A stretch of 64,000 nt of DNA, taken from positions 1-64,000 of the forward strand of contig WQXH01000002.1 of NCBI GenBank assembly GCA_009784945.1, given 5' to 3'. Made by a program: the position numbers and the translations under genes. This stretch comes from Coriobacteriia bacterium (GTDB lineage Bacteria; Actinomycetota; Coriobacteriia; Coriobacteriales; UBA8131). Position 1 is the stretch's first letter, and the number at the start of each line of letters is the position of its first letter. The notes beneath the pieces were generated by a model. It searched no databases. It worked only from the letters and a program-made list of their open reading frames with translations, and was not told where the DNA came from. Positions 9,685-20,300 of the stretch are shown here, one piece after another.

Positions 9685-9694
9685 AGGAAGCACT

Positions 9695-10993
9695 TCATTT
9701 TTTATCTTCATCCCCAAGCTTGTCGAGCTTTGCAATCTTAGGCAGCAAAAAGGTGATGGCAAAGACTATGAACATGCCTATGCCACTGATGACAAATATG
9801 GGAGCTACTCCAATAATATCTCCCACGGCACCAGCAAGACCAAGCCCTACCAGGGAGGCAACAGAGAGCAACGAATTAAATACCGAGAGCACACGGCCAA
9901 GCTTATCGGGAGCAATATTCTTTTGTATTACCGCTATTAAAGGCGCATCAAAGAGCACGCCTGTTATTGCCATAAGACCGGTGAGGGCAAAAAACCACCA
10001 AAACGCCGTAGGCGGCAACAGGCCACACACCATGACTATCAGCGCGCAGGCGCCAAGAGAGATTCTGATAAGCAAAGTGAGGCGTTTGCCGCCACCCCAG
10101 ATGCCAAGGGCTACCGTTCCTGCCAAAAAGCAGCCGCCCCAAACAGCCTCGATGGCAGCAGCATGAAAACCTCCGCCATTAAAGTGCTCTACCGTCATCA
10201 GAGGAAATAAAGCGGCCATGGGCATGAAGAAGACACAGGCAATAGCCACCGCTACAAAGAAGGGCACCATGCCCTCTTTATTGCGAATTGCCCGTATGCC
10301 GTCCTTCATCTCGTCAATAACCTTGGTCTGCTCTTCTTTGGTCATTTGCCCCTCAGGTATGCGCACAAAGAAGAGAACGCTACAAGCAATCAAGGCACCC
10401 AAGATATCAGTTGATAGCGCCAGCTCAAGTCCCACGAGCTCAAAGAGCAGGATGCCAAGCGCAGGGCCAACAATATTACCGGCAGCAGCCAAGCCCGAAG
10501 TCATGCTGCTTACACGAACCAGATGCTTTTCGGGCACCAACAGCGGCATAGCCGCACTCATGGCCGTATAGTGAAACACCTGCCCCAGCGAGCGGATGGC
10601 AATCATTATCAATACCAACAACACGCTCTCTTTACCCAAGATAATTATGACGATCATCAAAACTGTCACAGCTGCAATAAACAAGTCTGCTGCAATCATG
10701 ATGTGTTTACGGTTGTACCTATCAACGATAGAGCCCGCAATAGGAGACAAGAGAGCCATGGGCAAGAGGTAGAATATCGTGCCCAGGATTAAAATCAGAG
10801 CGCTTCCGGTCTGTGTGAGATACCAGATGAGGGCAAATCCTGCGGCAGCACTGCTGAGCAGCGAAAATATCTGGCCACTAAAAACTATGCCAACGGTTTT
10901 CATCCAGTCTCTAGGTGCTTCGACTCCCGAAGCAGTAAGACGAGAGCTGTCTATAGTATCAGTAGGGGTGATTTGTTCATTATTATGTTCCAT
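9695..10993 (-). CDS. MFS transporter (multidrug/enterobactin exporter-like)
   Basis: Multi-pass; GSIVDRYNRKHIMIAADL motif; start chosen at ATG 10993 preceded by GGAG. Confidence 0.85.
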   Translation of the reverse strand: MEHNNEQITPTDTIDSSRLTASGVEAPRDWMKTVGIVFSGQIFSLLSSAAAGFALIWYLTQTGSALILILGTIFYLLPMALLSPIAGSIVDRYNRKHIMIAADLFIAAVTVLMIVIIILGKESVLLVLIMIAIRSLGQVFHYTAMSAAMPLLVPEKHLVRVSSMTSGLAAAGNIVGPALGILLFELVGLELALSTDILGALIACSVLFFVRIPEGQMTKEEQTKVIDEMKDGIRAIRNKEGMVPFFVAVAIACVFFMPMAALFPLMTVEHFNGGGFHAAAIEAVWGGCFLAGTVALGIWGGGKRLTLLIRISLGACALIVMVCGLLPPTAFWWFFALTGLMAITGVLFDAPLIAVIQKNIAPDKLGRVLSVFNSLLSVASLVGLGLAGAVGDIIGVAPIFVISGIGMFIVFAITFLLPKIAKLDKLGDEDKK

Positions 10994-11230
10994 CGTAACT
11001 CCATCTATCGTTGAATAGCGTCTTTGCCAAAAGACGCTCGGCATGTCCTGCTTGTTTGCACCTAGTTTGAGACTAGGCTACAAACCTCAACTTGATGGAT
11101 AACACTAAATTGCCTCCTCGGCTCTTTGGAACATCTACCTGAGTATAACAGAAAGCCCGCAGAAGGAAAGACCTTTATATTGACAGACCTTGATGTGACA
11201 ACTGTGTCAGTTACAGTTCAGTCTATACAT

Positions 11231-11301
11231 CGTCATTGCGGGCTTGACCCGCAATCTGAGACGCATTTTGGTAAGATTGCGGCTCGGAGGCCGCAATGAC
11301 G
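11231..11301. repeat. 71-bp inverted-repeat element, copy 1 (MITE/REP-like)
   Basis: CGTCATTGCGG...CCGCAATGACG 11-bp termini with internal GCGGG/CCCGC and TTGCGGC/GCCGCAA hairpins; near-identical copy at 29524-29594. Confidence 0.9.
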
Positions 11302-11351
11302 GACAGAGTGTGAGCTGCCGCGGTAGCGGCTTAGTACAGTAACCTGTGTCA

Positions 11352-11383
11352 AGGATGCCAGGGATAAATCGACCTGGCATCCT
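11352..11383 (-). terminator. Stem-loop downstream of pilus island
   Basis: AGGATGCCAGG (11352-11362) pairs with CCTGGCATCCT (11373-11383), just beyond the minus-strand gene ending at 11398. Confidence 0.7.
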
Positions 11384-11397
11384 CAGTTGATTTTAAG

Positions 11398-12741
11398 CTA
11401 GGGGCTTACGGCAGCGGGCATCTCGCTATCCTCTTCTTCTTCGGTCACTTTTTTGAAAACCAGATTCATGGCAACCAGCTCAAGGCCAAGGAGTCCTGCG
11501 TTAACAAAAGTCCACCAATCCATGAGCACCATAGGCGCTGTCATATCTTGCGTCAGAACAAATACCAAAACGCCAACGATTGTCGTTGCGCAAACAGCAG
11601 CGAGCCAAGCGCTTTTGCGTCTAGTGTGCTCCCTCTCGCTGCTTGCCAAGTCGTCTTCATATTCGCTTGTGACCACTTGCCCATTTTGAGACATGAAGAA
11701 GGTTTCCATGATTTCTTTTTCTTCGGCCTCTCGTCTTCTCTGCCTGAGTGCCCTGATAAGTGTTATTGCACCTACCAGAACACCTATAACAGCGAGGAGT
11801 AAATTCACCAGTGCCCAAGACGGCACACCGGGGCTGCTAAAGAGAGGCATTCGTGTGTCTTCTATCTCAACAACCGGCAGGGCATTGTTACCGACAATGT
11901 TTGAGCCTCCATTGCGAGATGAAGGGTTGGGGGTCACAACCGACTGAGGCTCAGGTGCGGGCGCTGGAGGGGTCTGCATCGGAATGTAGATTGGGGGAAG
12001 AGCCGGCGCACTGGCTGGTGGTTGCACTGGTTGATACGTTGGGGGCAGAGTGGGTTGTTGCGCAGGCGGCTGCACTACTGGTGGCTGCGCCGGTGGTTGT
12101 GCGGGTGGCTGCACGGGTGGCACAACCGGAGGCTGTACGGGCGGATTAACGGGCGGTTGGACAGGCGGTTCAACCGGTGGCACAGAGGGAGCCTGACCAC
12201 GGAAGCTGTGAGTATATAAAAGGGAGCCCACCTTTTGACCACTGCTGTTATAGGCAGATACCGCAGTTTGTTGTGAAGGCGTAACATATACCTCTATCAC
12301 ATAGGAGCGGCTGTCAAGGGTATATCCTGTGGCAGCAGGGGTGAGAAGGTTAAGGTTGTAGTAGAAAGTTCCCCAGCTCGAAAAGATCAAATTGATCGTA
12401 GCGCTTGAAGTTCCCTTGATACTAAAGTCTCTGCCGCTTGCAGGCATGGGATTAGTTGCTGCCTGCGGTATAAGTCTGTAAGAAAAGGTCGAGTTGGGCG
12501 GCGCAGCAACACTATGGTTAAACACCTGCTTTATCTCAACGCTTACCTCAGCAACAAAGGATGCCTCTGCTTTTTGGGTAAAAGATCCCAGGGCAAACAG
12601 GGAGATGCCAAGGGTCATTGCCACAACCATTGAGGTGACTTTTTGCGGCAGGTCTTTTGCACTTTTCCTTTTTGCCTGCCTGCTTGACCCATGCAGCTGT
12701 CTCTCGTATTCTTTTGCTTTTACTCTATCAGCTCTGCTCAT
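11398..12741 (-). CDS. Spy0128-type pilin-domain protein with proline-rich linker and C-terminal multi-TM region (possible pilus base subunit)
   Basis: Signal/TM, pilin-like domain, PPVQPPVNPPVQPPV repeat, then three hydrophobic segments; no LPXTG-type ending. Confidence 0.65.
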   Translation of the reverse strand: MSRADRVKAKEYERQLHGSSRQAKRKSAKDLPQKVTSMVVAMTLGISLFALGSFTQKAEASFVAEVSVEIKQVFNHSVAAPPNSTFSYRLIPQAATNPMPASGRDFSIKGTSSATINLIFSSWGTFYYNLNLLTPAATGYTLDSRSYVIEVYVTPSQQTAVSAYNSSGQKVGSLLYTHSFRGQAPSVPPVEPPVQPPVNPPVQPPVVPPVQPPAQPPAQPPVVQPPAQQPTLPPTYQPVQPPASAPALPPIYIPMQTPPAPAPEPQSVVTPNPSSRNGGSNIVGNNALPVVEIEDTRMPLFSSPGVPSWALVNLLLAVIGVLVGAITLIRALRQRRREAEEKEIMETFFMSQNGQVVTSEYEDDLASSEREHTRRKSAWLAAVCATTIVGVLVFVLTQDMTAPMVLMDWWTFVNAGLLGLELVAMNLVFKKVTEEEEDSEMPAAVSP

Positions 12742-12768
12742 ATCTTCTTCTCTCTCTTGCCCTTACAC

Positions 12769-13818
12769 TCAGGGCAGCTCGCCGGTATTCTTTTGCCCGT
12801 TTCCCTCGCTTATGTCATTGGCCGACATGAACGTTGGGTCTGCTTTATTTACCTCCCCAGTTTGTGCAGACTCTTCATTCATGTCGGCAAATGACACAAT
12901 CGCCTGAGCAGCCATTTGTTTTTTCTTTTTTTTCTTGATGCAATAGGACACTAAGAGTGCTAAAACTATGATGAGCCCAATGGCCACCAAGAGCTTGATC
13001 CACGCAGCAAGGGTTTTCCAGTACTCCATTAACCCACTTGGCGTTGCGTAGTTGCTCGTCTCCTCAACAATAAAGGGATTCTCAAACAACTCATCAGAAA
13101 TGCGCCCTATGAGGATGTCTCTGCCGTTTGTTGAGGCAGCAGAACAAGTGGCAAGCAAGATGATGCTGTCATATGCATTGATGTCAATGTTGCGCTGGTG
13201 TACCGTCAGCTCCGCTATTCTTTGAAGATAGGCTTGGGCTTCTTCAGTGTCTATGATGCCTGGTTTAAATATCGTTTTGTCGTAGGCGTCAGCATGAACG
13301 AAGGCAAAGAACTCAAGTCCATGTTCTTTGCCTTCGTAAAATAGCATGCCGTAGCGACGCTCTGCAAAATAGTCTTTCTTGGCAAAATCACCTATCTCAC
13401 CAAACATGGTGAACTTTTCCATATGATGCCCGTAGAGAATGGAGTTGAAGTCAGAAAAGTCTCTGCTTGACTGATAATCAAGAAAAATGGCACCTGAGAG
13501 AGAGTGTTTACCCTCTGCATTGGTATTGATATAACGCATATTATCGGTGCCTTGCACCACCGGATAATCAATATGCGTGCCATACACTTCTATCCATGCT
13601 ATTACGTCACTGTTGATGGCAATAAGCTCATCAAAGGATTTTGCTTCTGGAACAGGCTTGTATCGTTCGTAGTTAGTAGCTGCTGCCGCCCGATGTACCT
13701 GATCGGAGTCCCAGAGAGCATAGCCCCCAAAACTCGCGAGTATGCAGATTGCCAGTAATACCGCAGTGTTAACGGCACCGTTGGCAATCCTTATTGCTCT
13801 CGAGCGGGCTTTGCTCAT
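12769..13818 (-). CDS. Class B sortase with C-terminal TM segment
   Basis: THIDYPVVQGTDNMRYINTNAEGKHSLSGAIFLDYQ, ILYGHHM, ILLATCSAA (TLxTC-type) ... RDILIGRI. Confidence 0.9.
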   Translation of the reverse strand: MSKARSRAIRIANGAVNTAVLLAICILASFGGYALWDSDQVHRAAAATNYERYKPVPEAKSFDELIAINSDVIAWIEVYGTHIDYPVVQGTDNMRYINTNAEGKHSLSGAIFLDYQSSRDFSDFNSILYGHHMEKFTMFGEIGDFAKKDYFAERRYGMLFYEGKEHGLEFFAFVHADAYDKTIFKPGIIDTEEAQAYLQRIAELTVHQRNIDINAYDSIILLATCSAASTNGRDILIGRISDELFENPFIVEETSNYATPSGLMEYWKTLAAWIKLLVAIGLIIVLALLVSYCIKKKKKKQMAAQAIVSFADMNEESAQTGEVNKADPTFMSANDISEGNGQKNTGELP

Positions 13819-13994
13819 TCCAGTCCTCCTCTCAGGTACAGAGCGGTGGTATCTGTGGGTAGTCAGATACCAGTGGCAGTACTAGCGAATTGTCGTTTTT
13901 ATATAATGCTTTAGTCTTGCCTCTGACTTCCTGCAACACTTGACTTACGCCAAATGTGCAGGATGCCAGAAGAGTAATGCTTGATTCTTAGTTC

Positions 13995-15335
13995 TTAGTT
14001 TTCCACTTGCCTTTTTTTGCGCTTTACTACAATGAAAACTGCAAGGCAGCCAAGAGCCAGCAAAATGAATCCAACGTAGGGCAGGTTGCTCATGAATATG
14101 CCGGCCGGTGTTGCATCTTCGTAGGCATTGTTAAAGGCAGCCAGATTGGTGGCTTCTCCAATTAACTGAGCGGAGGTATACACCGAGCCATCCGGTATGC
14201 TGAGGCCTGCGCCCGCTGCACCGGTGGCCACAGCGCCCTGAAAACCATTGCTGGTAACACGCGCAGTGGTGATGTAGCCCGACTCACCTGACTCGCTTAC
14301 TACGTAGGTTGTGCCTACAGGAGCATCCATAAATACGAGGCTCTGACCATGCGTGAGCTTAAAGCCGGTAGCGGTTGTAGAAGAAAACATGAGGTACTTT
14401 CTTCCCTGCAAATCGGTGCCAATAAGTGTGCTGCTGGCCGTACCTGTGGGGTCAAGCACGGTGGCTCCCTCCATCAGATAAGCTGCATAATGAGACTTAA
14501 CAAAAGCTGGAATCAAAGTGGGAACCGTAATAGTCATGCTAAAGTCAAAAGGCCAAACCTTGCTACCAAGGTCTCCCGAAACAGACTTGCTTACCACGAG
14601 GGCAGCATTATTGGGGTCTGGATCTGGATCAGGTCCGCCGCCACCGCCACTCTTTACATATAGATTGGTAAAGGCCATGCCACTGTAAAGGGCAGATGAG
14701 TCGCCGCCTCCAGGTGAAGGATCGCCCTTGGTGCCAGAGCCGGGACTGCCGTCATCTTTTTTGACCTCAACCATGCCTATGGCATAGATGTAGCGGCTTC
14801 CCACCGTTTTTCCAGCGGGAATCTTGCCTGCTTGCGCATCGGCATCTGTGTACTCTCTCACATAGACAGTTACTCTGTACTCGGCTTGAGAGAGCGTCAT
14901 GGCCTCTTGCGTACTGCCAGCAGATATAACATAGGTGCTGCCAGTTTCTTTAATGGTGTACTCATATTTACCAGCATTAGGCCAATTTATGGCACCAAAG
15001 AGTTCGGTCGACTCGAGGTAGTAGCTGCTCACGCCGTCAACCGTAGCCTCCAGCGTCTCTGCGCTTCCGTTAAAGCTAATGGTAACCACGCCAGCGTTGC
15101 CAATGGGCGGCATGATGGCAAGATTGGCAGTGGAGTCGTTATAGCTCACAGGAGCTACCGAGAAGGTAAAGCCCATGTTTGGATAGTCGGTACCTACAGG
15201 CACTTTAAGGATCTTGGTAATGGCCGCAGTATTAACTTCTGTTGGGTCAGTTTCGGCATGTGCTGGCGCTGCAAATCCCAAGCCAAGTGTCATTGCCAAC
15301 ATGGCTGCCAGCAGTATTCGTAGTGTCTTCTTCAC
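13995..15335 (-). CDS. Spy0128/FctA-like isopeptide pilin subunit
   Basis: Signal peptide, AAITKILKVPVGTDYPNMGFTFSVAPV, VVSKSVSGDLGSKVWPFDFSMTI, C-terminal NLPYVGF-TM-KRKKRQVEN. Confidence 0.85.
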   Translation of the reverse strand: MKKTLRILLAAMLAMTLGLGFAAPAHAETDPTEVNTAAITKILKVPVGTDYPNMGFTFSVAPVSYNDSTANLAIMPPIGNAGVVTISFNGSAETLEATVDGVSSYYLESTELFGAINWPNAGKYEYTIKETGSTYVISAGSTQEAMTLSQAEYRVTVYVREYTDADAQAGKIPAGKTVGSRYIYAIGMVEVKKDDGSPGSGTKGDPSPGGGDSSALYSGMAFTNLYVKSGGGGGPDPDPDPNNAALVVSKSVSGDLGSKVWPFDFSMTITVPTLIPAFVKSHYAAYLMEGATVLDPTGTASSTLIGTDLQGRKYLMFSSTTATGFKLTHGQSLVFMDAPVGTTYVVSESGESGYITTARVTSNGFQGAVATGAAGAGLSIPDGSVYTSAQLIGEATNLAAFNNAYEDATPAGIFMSNLPYVGFILLALGCLAVFIVVKRKKRQVEN

Positions 15336-15374
15336 GTTAATATCCCTTCCGTTTTGTATTTGGTTTACCAGCTC

Positions 15375-16712
15375 TTAATTCTCTACGCTTCTTTTGCGCA
15401 CCTTGAAAGCAACAAAGCCTCCCAGGGCAATCAGGGCAAGTGCAAAGAGTAGATAGTAGGGCAGGTTGTTCATGTTGATGCCAGTCTCGGACATGCCGTC
15501 ATTGGTGTTGGTAAAATCTGCGCTGTTGGCAGCCTCGCCTACCAGGGGTGCGGCAGCACTTGCAACGGGAATAGCCAGGCTGGCACCCTCTGCAGCAGTT
15601 ACTGCAGGAGCCGCAATACCATTGGAGGTGATTATGGCAGAGGGAGTGTAGCCCGCTGACCCTGCCTCAGAAATGATATAGCTGGCGCCCACGTGCGTAT
15701 TGGTAAAGGCCAGGGTTTGACCCGACTTTAGAGAGAAGGTTGTTTGCGCACCAGAGCCAAAGGCGATGTAGGAATTGCCGTTTATGTCTACTCCAGCTGC
15801 TGTTACATTATTATCTGCAAGTGCACTGCCATTAATGATTGCGCCGTTGGTATCAATGATATAAGCATGATAGGTTGCGCTCGCCACGAGCGAAGGCTTG
15901 GTAACCGTCATGGTAAAGTCAAAATAAGCAGAGCTGCTTGCGTAGTGACCACTAGTTGTCTTGCTTACTCCTAAAGTCCTGTTATTGATGGGATCAGGAT
16001 CATCTGGGTCGCCATTATTCTTTGTAAAAGTGTTGGTAAAAGTTACCTGACTGTAGTCATAGAGAGTGCTCAGGGAGCCAGGGGTGGGGTCAACTTTGTC
16101 GGTACCAGGATCGCCGCCTTCTTCAACGATCCTCACAACTCCGATGGCAAAGATATAGAGGTTGCCAACTGCCTTGCCGGGGGGGATGATATCGCCGGTT
16201 TTGTACTCGCGCACATGCACTCTCATGGTGTACTGAGCATCTGAGTAAGTCATGGTATCGGTGCCTGTGTAAGTGCCAGCATTCTCGCTGATGGTGTACT
16301 CGTATATGCCTGTATCTGGCCAATTAATTGTGCCGAGAAGTGGAGCCGACTCCAGATAATAGAAGTCTACATCTCCTACCGTCTCGGTGTGGGTAAAGCT
16401 CGTTGTTGGCGTAAAAGGTATGGTCACAACGCCAGAGGTACCGATGGGGGGCATGGTAGAGGCAAGACTGGTGTCGCTGTTTACGCTCACCGGTGTAAAG
16501 TTAAAAGTGAAATTGGTCGTAGGAACCGCAGTTCCTACGGGAACCCTGAGCACCTTGGTGATAGCTGCCTCTGAATAGGCCTCCGGGGTTGCTGGGTCGG
16601 CGTGTGCCGCTGGCATAAAGGTCAAACTGAGTGCCACTGCCAACATGGTTACCATAAAAACTCGAATTCTTTTGCTCATTGTGCATCTCCTTATTACATT
16701 GCTTTTCGACAT
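15375..16712 (-). CDS. Spy0128/FctA-like isopeptide pilin subunit (paralog of 13995-15335)
   Basis: Same architecture: AAITKVLRVPVGTAVPTTNFTFNFTPV, LGVSKTTSGHYASSSAYFDFTMTV, C-terminal NLPYYLLF-TM-KVRKRSVEN; real start may be ATG at 16679. Confidence 0.85.
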   Translation of the reverse strand: MSKSNVIRRCTMSKRIRVFMVTMLAVALSLTFMPAAHADPATPEAYSEAAITKVLRVPVGTAVPTTNFTFNFTPVSVNSDTSLASTMPPIGTSGVVTIPFTPTTSFTHTETVGDVDFYYLESAPLLGTINWPDTGIYEYTISENAGTYTGTDTMTYSDAQYTMRVHVREYKTGDIIPPGKAVGNLYIFAIGVVRIVEEGGDPGTDKVDPTPGSLSTLYDYSQVTFTNTFTKNNGDPDDPDPINNRTLGVSKTTSGHYASSSAYFDFTMTVTKPSLVASATYHAYIIDTNGAIINGSALADNNVTAAGVDINGNSYIAFGSGAQTTFSLKSGQTLAFTNTHVGASYIISEAGSAGYTPSAIITSNGIAAPAVTAAEGASLAIPVASAAAPLVGEAANSADFTNTNDGMSETGINMNNLPYYLLFALALIALGGFVAFKVRKRSVEN

Positions 16713-16764
16713 TTTTGTCGTCCTTACTTCTTCTTTGCTTTCAATCCCACTTTTTTCTCAATTC

Positions 16765-17364
16765 TTAAAAGTTGCGTCTTCTCAAAACACTCAGCACAGA
16801 TCCTTTAGTGTCTTCTGATCTCACTGCGCCGTAGATACGACTATCGGCTACGTTTTCTCTGGCATCGCCCAGAACAAAAATCTCTCCTGGGCCAAGCGTG
16901 AGCGGTAGCTCCGGTCCATCGGCGTAGCGTACAGTCTCAAAGAAAATCCTCCGTTCCTGTTGCAGCGAGCCGTTTATTATCAAACCTCGCTCCGAAATGT
17001 CCACGGTATCGCCTGCAACCGCTACCACACGCCTTACCTGCGCCTGACCTTCATAGGTCACTACTGCGAGATCTCCGGCTCGGTAATCGGTGCCCCATCG
17101 ATAAAAGACCACCAAATCACCATCTCTTACTGCCGGTTCCATACCTGCGTCGAGGTTGTAATGCAACCCGTAAACAAAGGTGAAAAGCGCTACCCCAATA
17201 AGGGCAATGGCTGCTATCTTTGCTCCAAGCATTCCCAGGTCATACCAAACCGTTTTGGGCTTGGTGGAGCGTCTTTGAGCAGCCTCAAAATCATTGCCGA
17301 GTGGGTCTTCTCTGGGTCGATTAGTTTGTTGGTTTGCAGCATCTTTTTTTAAATCATTAACCAT
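16765..17364 (-). CDS. lepB: Type I signal peptidase (pilus-locus, SipA-like)
   Basis: N-terminal TM; GMEPAVRDGDLVVFYR, RRVVAVAGDTVDI, LGPGEIFVLGDARENVADSRIYGAV. Confidence 0.85.
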   Translation of the reverse strand: MVNDLKKDAANQQTNRPREDPLGNDFEAAQRRSTKPKTVWYDLGMLGAKIAAIALIGVALFTFVYGLHYNLDAGMEPAVRDGDLVVFYRWGTDYRAGDLAVVTYEGQAQVRRVVAVAGDTVDISERGLIINGSLQQERRIFFETVRYADGPELPLTLGPGEIFVLGDARENVADSRIYGAVRSEDTKGSVLSVLRRRNF

Positions 17365-17379
17365 GGTTGCCTCAGCTCC

Positions 17380-20300
17380 CTAACGCCTGGCTCGCAGAGT
17401 GGCACCTGTGGATGAAGAGCCCTCTTCGTCTTTTCTTCTTATGTAACTCCTTGCCACATAGGCAACAATAAGTATGCTGACAGCCAACAGCATGCCTGCA
17501 AGAACAAGGGCTGCCTCATCATAGGTGCCCACGCCCGCTTCAACCACATAGATACAATCATTTGTAAAGTCAAATATGCGACTGGGGCTCATGGCAAGCA
17601 TCACGGGGATGGCATTTGAGCTGCCACCGGTGTCATGGTCTATGACTGGAGTATTGCTTGGATTGGCGCGATCGATAAATGACGTGGTGTAGCCGCTGTC
17701 GGCTGTTTCGACAATGCGTATTAAGCAGCTAACGGGCACATCTTGAATAACGATCTGTTGGCCATGTTTGAGCTCAAAGCTCAGCTGACCAGAAGAGCCC
17801 AGGAGCTTGGTGCCCGTAACCGGTATCAAAATGCCAGCTCCGCTGATGGAGTAATCAAAAGGCCTGTTTTGCGCTAAGGGCACTCCTGAACTGTCTCTAA
17901 AGTACACCGTAAAAATCCAAGGCTTGGTCTTCTGACCATAGTCGCCCGTTACTTCTTTTGTCACGGTAAGCGTAGTGTTGGGGGGAGGTTCGCTATAGAT
18001 ATAATAGATGGTTCTGTTTGCCGTTATTTGCGTAAGGGGAACATTTCCCAAGGTATATTGTCCAGGGGCAGCCATCGGATAAGGGCCTGTTATGCTATCC
18101 CACTTATAGCCTACAGCGTTGTAATTTGAAATGCTGGGCAAGCTGGACAAGGCTTTGCTGTACATAAAACCATCAGTTACCACAGAGGTATTGTCATTCA
18201 TCAGTGAGGTGCCATTTAGATTAACGTACTTCTCTGTAAGAATGCGGTAAAGTGGGGCGCTCTTGAGCTTAACTGGCAGCCAACCTTCGTTGAGATTTGT
18301 TGTTCTTTGGTGGGAGTTATAACCACTTAAAGCGGTTATGGAGTAGAGTACGGGGCTGTCAGCGGGCAAACCCTGGCTGCGAAGGACTTGCTGCATACCT
18401 AGTGGCGTATCAACGTACACATTGTAGTTCGTTTGCCCTGCACTGCTGGGGGGAACTTGGAAGGCAAAGCAACGCCAGCTTGCCTCGGGCATCTGCAGTG
18501 CCATTAACGCATTGGTGATATCACCGTCGGCAAAGACAACCAGTTGTCCGTCAAAGGTGTATCCCGGATCAAGCTTTGCATTAACGAAGTAGCCGGTGCC
18601 ATTGATAGCACCTGCTGCGTGAATTGCCGGCAGGGCACTTTGCGAGTAGGCATCGATTCTGGCACCGCTGTTAATGGTTAATTGTGCTCCGGCACCGCCA
18701 ACACCACCGCCGATGCCTGCAGCATTACTGCCGCCGGCAGCCGTAACCACAGCGTTTCCAGTGATGGTGATGTTGCCGCCAGCTCCGCCGATGTTGCCGC
18801 CGCCGCCGATGCCTGCTCCAAAACTACTAAAGGTATTTACGACCGCATTGCCTCCTATGGTGATATTGCCGCCTGCGCCAGCATCCGCACCGCCGCCGAT
18901 GCCTGCTCCGCGTTGCGTATACGCATTGACCACGGCATTACCTTGTATGGTGATGGTGCCACCATTGCCTTGCCGAGCGCCGCCGCCGATAGCTGCGCCA
19001 TTGGTGGTAGTTGCATTAACGACAGCGCCTCCTTGGATGGTGATAATGCCACCGCTTCCGTACTCAGGACCACCGCCAATGGCTGCGCCTTCTACGCTGG
19101 TTGCGTTTATCGTGCCTCCATTGATTGTTATGTTGCCACACTCTTGAAACATATCGGGCCCGCTGCCACCGCCGATGGCCGCATACTGGTTGTTGGTAGT
19201 CGATATCGTCAAAGAACCAATGCTGGTACCAGGGTGAGTTGCACTGTCTATGGTAAGGCTGGCAACAGAAAATGGAGAAAGTCTAGTTACAAATAGTGAG
19301 CCCCTGAGTACATTATCACCCCTTAGTCTTAGATTAAGATGAACAGGATCTACCGCCATAGTAATAGTGCCCGCCCAATTGATGTTATCCAGCTCAACAT
19401 ATTGGGGGCTGGTGCTCAAAAACATTATCGTGCTCACTGGCGACGTAGAGCTGCTTTGCCTGAAGGTATAGCTATGATTATCAGCAGTGCCTCCAGAAAA
19501 GCTAATAACGCCGTTACTATAGCCATAGCCTGTGCCTGAGCTGGGACTACTGAGATCTATAACAAAGTGAGCAGTAGCAACAGCTCCCATAGGTAGTCGC
19601 ATGCCGGCATTGATGCCTTCAATGCTTTCGTCTTCAGAAAGCTCGATGACCTCGGTTAGAGCAATGAGCCGATCTATTTCATCATCCCAAACGCTCCAAT
19701 CTATGGCGTCCCAGTCAACCTCAAAGTAGTTGTCCCGAGTACGCTCAAAAGGCAAGAGATACTCATCTGAACGAACAAAACCGTCCATGAGCCCTACAAC
19801 ATAGTTGCCTGGCTCAAGATTCTCAAAACGGTAGGTGCCATCTTGCTGAGTCAGAACTCCTCTATGAGGCACCGATGCGTGGGTAATAAGGGCGGTCGGA
19901 TCTTCTATCCTAAAGAGAAAGACGGGAAAGTCGCCCAAAGGGCTTTCGTCACTATCAAAAAGACCGTTCCATGAGTTCTCGGACATGCCGTTGCCATCCA
20001 CCCACAACAATCCCTCTATGCTGCCAGAGGCTGTGTCTGACGCTTGGGGAGCGGTGCCCGACTCCAAAGGAGCTTCGTTTTCTGGCTCTTCTTGCCCTTG
20101 CTGCGGGCTTTCTTCTTCTGGCTTGCCTTGGCTTTCTGGCTCGCTTTGCCCCTCTGGCCCGCTTTGTCCTTCTGGCTCGGGTTGACCCTCGGTCTCGCTT
20201 TGTGCTTCTGGCTCACTGTGCAATCCAGGCAGGTTTTGCCCTTCGGACTCATAGGGCTCCTCGGACTCACTTTGAGCTGCTGACCCACCTTGTTCTTCTT

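Noticed and set aside
18674-19296. Pro/Ala-rich and Ser-rich plus-strand ORFs
   Set aside because: Antisense of the GAAIGGG repeat region of the adhesin.
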